A stretch of 6,776 nt of DNA, from assembly GCA_001799045.1 (NCBI GenBank), contig MGRY01000060.1:1-6776 (forward strand), given 5' to 3'. Within the stretch, counting starts at the first letter, position 1. Each line of letters begins with the position of its first letter. The DNA is from Deltaproteobacteria bacterium RIFCSPLOWO2_02_56_12 (GTDB lineage Bacteria; Desulfobacterota; Binatia; UBA9968). This document shows, in pieces, positions 1-4,818 of this stretch. The notes beneath the pieces are model-generated. The model saw only the letters and a list, made by a program, of their open reading frames with translations. It made no database searches and had not been told where the DNA came from. The translations under genes were made by a program, and so were the position numbers.

Positions 1-16
1 AGAGATGAAACTTTGA

Positions 17-50
17 CTTTTCCAATTTGCAATTTTCATTTTGCAGTGCG
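17..50 (+). repeat. AT-rich TTTGCA-type dispersed element, copy 1
   Basis: Bases 21-44 match the reverse complement of 3491-3514 at 20 of 24 positions without gaps. The whole stretch 17-50 also aligns, with small gaps, to 3541-3576 on the same strand; both run from CTT through TTTGCA, a T-run and TTGCA to GTGC. It is much more AT-rich than the surrounding genes and lies in the leader of fabI. Function is unknown. It may be an intergenic repeat of the host genome. Confidence 0.6.
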
Positions 51-60
51 CGGGAGCGAA

Positions 61-68
61 GAGGAGAG
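61..68 (+). promoter_or_regulatory. Ribosome-binding site that fixes the fabI start
   Basis: The purine run GAGGAGAG ends six bases before the ATG at 75. The alternative ATG at 27 has only pyrimidine-rich sequence before it (CTTTTCCA), so this site favours the shorter protein, which also matches the usual FabI N-terminus. Confidence 0.7.
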
Positions 69-74
69 AGGGCT

Positions 75-845
75 ATGGAGATGTTAAAGGGTAAGCGGGC
101 AGTGATCTTCGGTGTTGCCAACGAACGGAGCATCGCCTGGGCGATTTCCCAGGCGCTCCACGGGCAAGGCGCGGAGATCGCCTTTACCTACGCGGGCGAG
201 ATTCTGGAGAAGCGGGTAAGACCCCTGGCGGAGGGGATCGGGGCGAAGATCATCCTTCCGTGCGACGTCACCAAAGATGAGGAGATCGATCAGGTCTTCG
301 ATACTCTGCGCAAAGAATGGGGCGGGCTGGACATCCTGATCCATGCCATTGCCTTTGCCGCCAAAGAAGATCTCTCCAATCCCTATGTTCAGACGGGCCG
401 CCAGGGATTTCACCTGGCACTGGACGTGAGCGCTTATTCGTTGGTGGTTTTGTCGCGCCATGCAGCCGCGCTGATGGAAGGGCGCAAGGGTTCTATTCTT
501 ACTATGACGTATATGGGATCGGAAAAGGTTATTCCCCATTACAATGTCATGGGTGTGGCCAAGGCGGCGCTGGAAGCGAGCGTGCGTTATCTGGCGCACG
601 ACCTGGGGCCAAAAGGGATCAGGGTCAATGCCATCTCCGCGGGCCCGATAAAAACGCTCGCCGCCGCAGGTATTTCGGGTTTCAGAGAGATGCTCCATTA
701 TAGCAGCGACCGGGCTCCGCTGAAGAGAAACATCGACGCTGAGGAAGTGGCGCAAGCGGCGCTTTACTTGGTGAGCGATATGTCCAGCGCCGTGACCGGA
801 GAGGTTGTGCACGTGGACGCGGGCTATAATATTATGGGAATGTAG
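75..845 (+). CDS. fabI: Enoyl-[acyl-carrier-protein] reductase, FabI type
   Basis: Catalyses the last, NAD(P)H-dependent step of each fatty-acid elongation cycle, reducing trans-2-enoyl-ACP in the cytoplasm. It is a 256-residue short-chain dehydrogenase-fold protein of normal FabI length. Residues fall exactly on the E. coli FabI numbering I recall: cofactor loop GVANERSI at 13-20, Asp64-Val65 at the adenine pocket, Tyr146, catalytic Tyr156 and Lys163 (in YNVMGVAK), then NAISAGPIKTLAA and Phe203. Residues 39-42 (YAGE) lack the Arg-Lys pair of NADPH-using staphylococcal FabI, so NADH is the likelier donor (inference). Position 93 is Ala rather than the E. coli Gly, as also in S. aureus. I chose the ATG at 75 because GAGGAGAG at 61-68 lies six bases upstream. 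The in-frame ATG at 27 would add 16 residues translated from an AT-rich repeat. The ATG at 81 is a less likely alternative. Confidence 0.95.
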   Translation: MEMLKGKRAVIFGVANERSIAWAISQALHGQGAEIAFTYAGEILEKRVRPLAEGIGAKIILPCDVTKDEEIDQVFDTLRKEWGGLDILIHAIAFAAKEDLSNPYVQTGRQGFHLALDVSAYSLVVLSRHAAALMEGRKGSILTMTYMGSEKVIPHYNVMGVAKAALEASVRYLAHDLGPKGIRVNAISAGPIKTLAAAGISGFREMLHYSSDRAPLKRNIDAEEVAQAALYLVSDMSSAVTGEVVHVDAGYNIMGM

Positions 846-865
846 GGCTTCACTGCAAAGGCGAG

Positions 866-1561
866 ATGAGTAATTCGCTTTACTTTAAACAGGTTGAAAT
901 CGGCCCTATGTCCAACTTTGTCTATCTAGTAGGGTCGACTGAGACGCGCAAAGTCGCGGTGATCGATGCGGCGTGGGACATCGAGGGGATCCTGCGCCTG
1001 GCCGCCGCGGACGGGATGGAAATCACCCACGCCTTGGTGACCCATACCCATCCCGACCACGTAGGCTCCTGGCTGCATGGCGCCCACATCGAAGGGGTGG
1101 AAGAGTTGCTGGGCAAGGTCAAGGCCAAGGTCGTCGTTCACAAGGCGGAGGCGGAATTTCTCAAGTCGCTCTCCCCCTCGGATATCATCAGGTCGGACAG
1201 CGGAGACAAAATCAACGTGGGTGGGATCGAAATCCAGTTGATACATACCCCGGGTCACACCCCGGGCTCCCAGTGCTTTCTCGTCGGAGGGTTTTCTCCC
1301 GGCCAGCCGGACCGGCTGATCGCAGGCGACACCCTTTTTATCGGCTCTTGCGGCCGCGTGGATCTTCCCGGGAGTAGCGCCGAAGAGATGTACCATAGCC
1401 TCACCCAAAAACTCATGCAGCTTTCCGATGACACCATCCTATTCCCCGGCCATAACTACGCGGCCGAGATGACCTCCACCATCGGCGCGCAGAAGAAGTC
1501 CAATCCCTATCTGCAGTTCCATTCCTTGAATGCCTTTCTCGCGGCGATGGGCTATGCCTGA
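866..1561 (+). CDS. MBL-fold metallo-hydrolase, glyoxalase II / persulfide dioxygenase-like
   Basis: A 231-residue cytoplasmic protein (no signal peptide) of the metallo-beta-lactamase superfamily. The metal-binding set is complete: HTHPDH at 60-65, His131 in HTPGHTPGS, Asp155 in AGDTLF and His196 in FPGH. The segment GSCGRVDLPGSSAEEMYHSL (160-179), followed by PGHNYAAEMTSTI and NPYL, follows the pattern of hydroxyacylglutathione hydrolases and ETHE1-like persulfide dioxygenases. The likely substrate is therefore a thioester or a glutathione persulfide, but sequence alone cannot decide between two metals (hydrolase) and one iron (dioxygenase). It starts 20 bp after fabI, with AAAGG four bases before the ATG, so co-transcription is likely. 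Its last codons overlap the next gene. A gene symbol is not justified. Confidence 0.88.
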   Translation: MSNSLYFKQVEIGPMSNFVYLVGSTETRKVAVIDAAWDIEGILRLAAADGMEITHALVTHTHPDHVGSWLHGAHIEGVEELLGKVKAKVVVHKAEAEFLKSLSPSDIIRSDSGDKINVGGIEIQLIHTPGHTPGSQCFLVGGFSPGQPDRLIAGDTLFIGSCGRVDLPGSSAEEMYHSLTQKLMQLSDDTILFPGHNYAAEMTSTIGAQKKSNPYLQFHSLNAFLAAMGYA

Positions 1562-2027
1562 TTCAAAAAACGGAATTCCGAATTTCGAAATTCGAATTTC
1601 GAAATCGAGATTTATTATTTTCGGCTTTTCGCTGGTCTTCTTCCTTTCCTCCTGCGAAACGGGACTGATTCGCCAGCAGGAGGAGCAGATCCGTCTCCAG
1701 CAGGAGGAGATCATGCGTCAGAGGCGGGAGCTGGAAGAATTGGCGGCGGCCAGGAAAAAGGAGGAGCAAGAAAGAGCGGCCTGCAACCGCGCCTTTCGCG
1801 ACTTTGAAATGGCCCAGGCGGCCAAAGTGCCCAACGAAGCTGTCGCTCTCTACCGGCAGGGTCTTAAACTCTGCCCCGACGATGATGTGGCCCATTACGA
1901 GCTCGGAAAGGTCCTCCGGGGAATGGGGCAAACTCAGGATGCACGGCAAGAGTTCGAAGCGGCCTTAAAAATCAACCCGGGCTTCCGTGACGCCGGGCGG
2001 CAGTTGGAAGCGATACAAAAGAAATAG
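1554..2027 (+). CDS. Small lipoprotein with coiled coil and two TPR-like repeats
   Basis: A 157-residue protein from the ATG at 1554, which overlaps the end of the hydrolase gene by 8 bp; no good ribosome-binding site is visible, so translational coupling is likely. Residues 1-19 are encoded by a palindromic repeat (NFEIRISKSR). A hydrophobic stretch FIIFGFSLVFF follows, then the lipobox LSSC with Cys34 as the probable lipidated residue. Residues about 39-75 are rich in Gln, Glu and Arg (RQQEEQIRLQQEE) and look like a coiled coil. Two TPR-like helix pairs follow: about 79-110 (EAVALYRQGLKLCPDD) and 112-145 (VAHYELGKVL...EFEAALKINPG). Glu follows the Cys, so outer-membrane sorting is possible, with the rest in the periplasm. 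No specific partner can be named. The in-frame ATG at 1530 is a less likely start because it would lengthen the n-region further. Confidence 0.8.
   Translation: MPDSKNGIPNFEIRISKSRFIIFGFSLVFFLSSCETGLIRQQEEQIRLQQEEIMRQRRELEELAAARKKEEQERAACNRAFRDFEMAQAAKVPNEAVALYRQGLKLCPDDDVAHYELGKVLRGMGQTQDARQEFEAALKINPGFRDAGRQLEAIQKK
1571..1606. repeat. AT-rich palindromic repeat reading into the lipoprotein N-terminus
   Basis: Bases 1582-1605 form a perfect 24-bp palindrome made of two ATTTCGAAAT-type units around a central TTCGAA. It is preceded directly by a separate perfect 10-bp palindrome, CGGAATTCCG (1571-1580). Read in the lipoprotein frame it gives NGIPNFEIRISKS, a peptide style I associate with translated intergenic repeats in metagenome-derived genomes (recollection, not checked). 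The repeat begins about ten bases after the hydrolase stop codon. Confidence 0.8.
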
Positions 2028-2047
2028 TTTGAGGGGCCTTTCACGTT

Positions 2048-2076
2048 TTGCTTTGCTGCGGGAAAAGCAATATACT
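2048..2076 (+). promoter_or_regulatory. Candidate sigma70-type promoter with inverted repeat, before the outer-membrane factor gene
   Basis: TATACT at 2071-2076 differs from the -10 consensus at one base. TTGCTT at 2048-2053 is a weak -35 (3 of 6) at 17-bp spacing. A 7-bp perfect inverted repeat, TTGCTTT (2048-2054) and AAAGCAA (2064-2070), covers the -35 and the spacer and could be an operator or merely a small hairpin. It lies in the 80-bp gap after the lipoprotein gene, 32 bp before the ATG at 2108. Confidence 0.35.
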
Positions 2077-2094
2077 TCTTTGCTGGTTTTAGCT

Positions 2095-2103
2095 AGGGGA
2101 GGA
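2095..2103 (+). promoter_or_regulatory. Strong ribosome-binding site of the outer-membrane factor gene
   Basis: AGGGGAGGA contains GGAGG at 2098-2102, five bases before the ATG at 2108. This is the strongest Shine-Dalgarno match in the window and supports the chosen start. Confidence 0.8.
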
Positions 2104-2107
2104 ACGT

Positions 2108-3472
2108 ATGAAACGTTGGACAAAAGGATTACCAGACCAGGCCTGTTTTCATCTTGCGGCGTTTCTCCTTTTTGCCTTTCCAGCGGGCACGATGGCCGGT
2201 GAAGCGGCTGTACCCCCTGCGGAAAAACCGGCAGCGCAGGCCCCGGCACTGCCGGCAGATAAGGCTCTTAAACTCGAGGATGCCGTGCGGACTGCCTTGG
2301 AAAATCATCCTCGAATCAGGGCGGCAAAGGAGAAGGTGGGAGCCCAACAGGCAGTTTTGGGTCAACAATTTGCAGCCTACTATCCTACTGTCAGTCTCGG
2401 CAATAGCTACCGGACGACGACTGCAAGCGGAACGACCGGCACCAGTGCGGAGGCGTTCGATTTCTTTTCGAGTCAAGCCACTTTTAACATGACCCTTTAC
2501 AACTTCGGCAAACGGGAAGGGGCGGTCCAGTCAGCCCGGGAAACTCTACAGGCCTCTCAATATGACTATCAGACAACTGCCAACGATATTGTCTTGGCGG
2601 TGAAGCAGGCTTACTATGCCTATCTTCAGGCTCAGGCGTTAGTCAAAGTCAGGGAAGAGGCCGTGAAAAATCGAGCGCTTTTACTCCGTCAGGCTCAGGG
2701 CTTTTTTGAAGTGGGAATCAGACCGAAAATTGATGTGGCGCGCGCCGAGTCTAACCTTTATAATGCGCAGGCGGATCTGCTCGCTGCCCAAAACGCCGTA
2801 AAGATCGCCTGGGTTACGCTAAAAAATGCCATGGGGCTATACGATCTTCCTGAGCAACCTGTAACCGAGGATCGCTCTATCGCAGCTCCCCCCCTCTCTC
2901 TCGAACAGGCAAAGGAGGCTGCCTTCAATGCCCGTCCGGAACTCAAGAGCTTCGAGGCCCAGAGGAAGTCTCAGGATCAACAGATTGCGACTGCCCGACG
3001 AGGGCACCTCCCCGATATTATTTTTGATGCGAATTATGGCCGGAGACATACCAGCAACAGTGGGATAGACACCTTTCCGCTGCAACCAAGCTGGCAGGTG
3101 CAGCTCAGCCTGAACATACCTATCTTTGACGGTTTCAAGACCACCAACCGGGTTGAGGAGACACTGCACAACTACTATTCGGTCAAGGCTCAGGAGGAGG
3201 ATAGGAAACAACAGGTTGCTTTGGAAGTAGAGCAGAGTTATCTGAATATGATCAGTACGCAAGAGAGGATCAAAGCCACACAGGCGGCTGCTAGGGCGGC
3301 CAAGGAAAACCTTGATCTTGCCAACGGGAGATATCAAGTAGGAGTGGGCTCGATCATTGAGGCCACGGATGCGCAGGCCCTCTACACAGATGCCGAGACA
3401 AGTTATGTCCGCACCCTTTATGACTACAAGATTGCCGAGGCCCAGCTGCAAAGAGCGATGGGGAGCCCGTAA
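2108..3472 (+). CDS. TolC-family outer-membrane efflux protein
   Basis: A 454-residue outer-membrane factor: the trimeric channel through which a tripartite pump exports its substrate. An N-terminal signal peptide is visible (KRWTK, then LAAFLLFAFPAG, probable cleavage after TMA at 28-30), followed by a Pro/Ala-rich linker to about residue 50. Two tandem OEP domains follow, about 54-244 and 263-451. They are homologous halves: each begins with a helix of the form L(E)xAxxxAxxxxPxL/I and contains a matching helix, FFEVGIRPKIDVARAESNLYNA (199-220) and RYQVGVGSIIEATDAQALYTDA (408-429), and each ends in AMG. Length is normal for TolC/OprM-type proteins. There is no lipobox, so it resembles TolC more than OprM. 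It lies 139 bp before the adaptor gene in the same orientation and is presumably the channel partner of that pump. Confidence 0.93.
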   Translation: MKRWTKGLPDQACFHLAAFLLFAFPAGTMAGEAAVPPAEKPAAQAPALPADKALKLEDAVRTALENHPRIRAAKEKVGAQQAVLGQQFAAYYPTVSLGNSYRTTTASGTTGTSAEAFDFFSSQATFNMTLYNFGKREGAVQSARETLQASQYDYQTTANDIVLAVKQAYYAYLQAQALVKVREEAVKNRALLLRQAQGFFEVGIRPKIDVARAESNLYNAQADLLAAQNAVKIAWVTLKNAMGLYDLPEQPVTEDRSIAAPPLSLEQAKEAAFNARPELKSFEAQRKSQDQQIATARRGHLPDIIFDANYGRRHTSNSGIDTFPLQPSWQVQLSLNIPIFDGFKTTNRVEETLHNYYSVKAQEEDRKQQVALEVEQSYLNMISTQERIKATQAAARAAKENLDLANGRYQVGVGSIIEATDAQALYTDAETSYVRTLYDYKIAEAQLQRAMGSP

Positions 3473-3489
3473 GCCAACAGAATGCAGAA

Positions 3490-3576
3490 GGCAAATTTAA
3501 AAATGCAAAATGGAAGCAAAAAACATTGAGAGATTCCGACCTTCACACTTTGCAGTTTTTGTATTGCAATGTGCCG
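3490..3576. repeat. Inverted pair of TTTGCA-type AT-rich elements between outer-membrane factor and adaptor genes
   Basis: The 139-bp gap 3473-3611 holds two copies of the element seen at 17-50, facing each other. The left arm 3499-3516 reads AAAAATGCAAAATGGAAG. The right arm 3541-3560 read in reverse complement is AAAAACTGCAAAGTGTGAAG. Weaker matching extends outward to GGCA at 3490 and TGCC at 3572-3575. The loop is 24 bases. The stem is AT-rich and lacks a following T-run on a GC stem, so it does not look like an intrinsic terminator. Confidence 0.6.
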
Positions 3577-3593
3577 TAGGCTAGAGGGATAAT
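3564..3593 (+). promoter_or_regulatory. Candidate promoter before the RND adaptor gene
   Basis: TTGCAA (3564-3569, 4 of 6 to the -35 consensus) and GATAAT (3588-3593, 5 of 6 to the -10 consensus) are 18 bp apart. The -35 lies inside the right arm of the inverted repeat, so the repeat may provide part of a promoter. It would give a very short leader before the ATG at 3612. This is a motif match only. Confidence 0.28.
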
Positions 3594-3611
3594 GGGTTAA
3601 AGGTACGGAGG

Positions 3612-4775
3612 ATGAAGCTCTCGATGGGACAAATAAAAACAGCCATGAAGCGGCACCCTTGGATTGCCATTGGTTTAGTGCTGGCAGGGGTCGTTGTAGG
3701 CTATAACCAGATTTCGTCCGGAACCGGGAAGAAGCTTGATAAGAGATCCGGGGCGCGCCAAGCTATACCGGTATCGGTGGCTCATGTGATTCAAAAAACC
3801 CTCCCGGTGCAGTTGCGCGCCGTCGGAACCGTAGAGGCATATTCTACAGTATCCGTCAGATCCCAAATCACGGGAACCCTGACTAACGTTCATTTCAAGG
3901 AGGGTCAAGACGTAAAGAAAGGAGAGCTTCTCTTCACGATCGATCCCCGCCCTTTTGAGGCGGCGCTGAAGCAAGTCGAGGCCAATCTGGCGCGAGATTT
4001 GGCCCAGTTAGAAAATGCCGTCCAGCAGGCCCGCCGCTATGGAGAACTGGTCAAAAAGCAATACGTCTCGCAGGAACAGTACGACCAGATCCGCACCAAT
4101 GCCGGCGCTCTCGAAGCGGTTGTGCAGGCGGATAGGGCGGCTGTGGAGAATGCTAAAGTCCAGCTTGGATACTGTTACATCTATTCCTCAGTGACGGGAC
4201 GCACGGGAAGTCTGCTGGTCAACGAAGGCAATCTCGTCAGGGTTAATGACGCCACGCCATTGCTAGTCATCAACCAGGTTAGCCCGATATACGTGAACTT
4301 CACTCTTCCGGAACAGAACCTGCAGGAGATCAAAAAGCGCATGGCCGGAGGCAAGCTCGGCGTGCAAGCGATCCTCCCCCGGAATGAGGCGCTCGATGAA
4401 CAGGGGGCTTTGGGCTTTGTGGATAATGCGGTCGATAGAACCACCGGCACGATCCGTCTAAAAGCGACCTTTGCCAATGACGCAAGGCGCCTTTGGCCGG
4501 GGGCGTTTGTTAACGTGCTGGTGACGCTCGCCATGCAGCCCGACGCGGTCGTAGTCCCTTCGCAGGCAGTCCAGACGGGGCAAGAGGGCCAGCATGTCTT
4601 TGTGGTAAAATCTGATCAGACCGTCGAATTACGGAAGGTCATCGTCAATCGGACGGTTGATAGCGAGGCCGTTATAGATGAAGGGCTTAAGCCCGGCGAG
4701 ACGGTTGTAACCGACGGCCAGTTCCAGCTTGCTCCGGGTGTCAAGGTGGAAGCAAGAAAAGAGATCGCATCATGA
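3612..4775 (+). CDS. RND efflux periplasmic adaptor (membrane fusion protein), MdtA-like
   Basis: A 387-residue adaptor linking the inner-membrane RND permease to the outer-membrane channel. Order of parts: N-terminal membrane anchor about 16-31 (WIAIGLVLAGVVVGYN; no lipobox), first lipoyl half about 77-112 (VRSQITGTLTNVHFKEGQDV), alpha-helical hairpin about 113-187 with YVSQEQYDQ, second lipoyl half about 190-211 (SVTGRTGSLLVNEGNLV), beta-barrel about 215-300 including VDRTTGTIRLKATF (274-287) and membrane-proximal domain about 310-380 (VVPSQAVQTGQEGQHVFVV). Several stretches parallel E. coli MdtA, such as FTLPEQ and TTGTIRLKA. The start is uncertain. GGAGG (3607-3611) abuts the ATG at 3612 with no spacer, so either AAAGG at 3599-3603 serves that ATG, or GGAGG serves the ATG at 3624, 12 bases on, which would remove four residues. 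Confidence 0.93.
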   Translation: MKLSMGQIKTAMKRHPWIAIGLVLAGVVVGYNQISSGTGKKLDKRSGARQAIPVSVAHVIQKTLPVQLRAVGTVEAYSTVSVRSQITGTLTNVHFKEGQDVKKGELLFTIDPRPFEAALKQVEANLARDLAQLENAVQQARRYGELVKKQYVSQEQYDQIRTNAGALEAVVQADRAAVENAKVQLGYCYIYSSVTGRTGSLLVNEGNLVRVNDATPLLVINQVSPIYVNFTLPEQNLQEIKKRMAGGKLGVQAILPRNEALDEQGALGFVDNAVDRTTGTIRLKATFANDARRLWPGAFVNVLVTLAMQPDAVVVPSQAVQTGQEGQHVFVVKSDQTVELRKVIVNRTVDSEAVIDEGLKPGETVVTDGQFQLAPGVKVEARKEIAS

Positions 4776-4818
4776 CCCATTCGACTAAGCTCAGGGTCAT
4801 CCTGAGGAGGATCGAAGG
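4772..4818. repeat. Nested palindromic repeat at the adaptor-permease junction, carrying the permease ribosome-binding site
   Basis: The 43-bp gap, plus the last bases of the adaptor stop codon, is a symmetric structure: TTCGA (4780-4784), five bases, CTCAGG (4790-4795), a five-base loop, CCTGAG (4801-4806), five bases, TCGAA (4812-4816). A competing pair, ATGACCC (4772-4778, overlapping the TGA stop) and GGGTCAT (4794-4800), cannot form at the same time as the CTCAGG stem. GGAGG at 4806-4810 is the Shine-Dalgarno site for the ATG at 4819, with an 8-base spacer. The TTCGACTAAGCTCAGG... pattern resembles an interspersed repeat I recall from many environmental bacterial genomes (not checked). 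Confidence 0.75.

Noticed and set aside
13..42. TTGACT ... CATTTT as a promoter for fabI
   Set aside because: The -35 is good (5 of 6), but the -10 matches only 3 of 6 bases and lies in the T-rich repeat, so the match is not reliable.
27..74. N-terminal extension of FabI from the ATG at 27
   Set aside because: The 16 added residues are translated from the AT-rich element, have no counterpart in the FabI family and lack a ribosome-binding site. The exact E. coli residue numbering from 75 argues for the shorter form.
84..812. Long open frame of 242 codons on the - strand under fabI
   Set aside because: It is an antisense shadow of a strongly recognised FabI frame, a common effect in GC-rich DNA. 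The translated product shows no domain-like pattern.
2028..2047. Terminator hairpin after the lipoprotein gene (AGGGGCCTTT)
   Set aside because: The self-complementarity is only a few bases with no loop or following U-tract, so it would not form a stable hairpin.
3499..3560. Intrinsic terminator after the outer-membrane factor gene
   Set aside because: The inverted repeat has an AT-rich, imperfect stem and a 24-base loop, and the T-run is inside the stem rather than after it.
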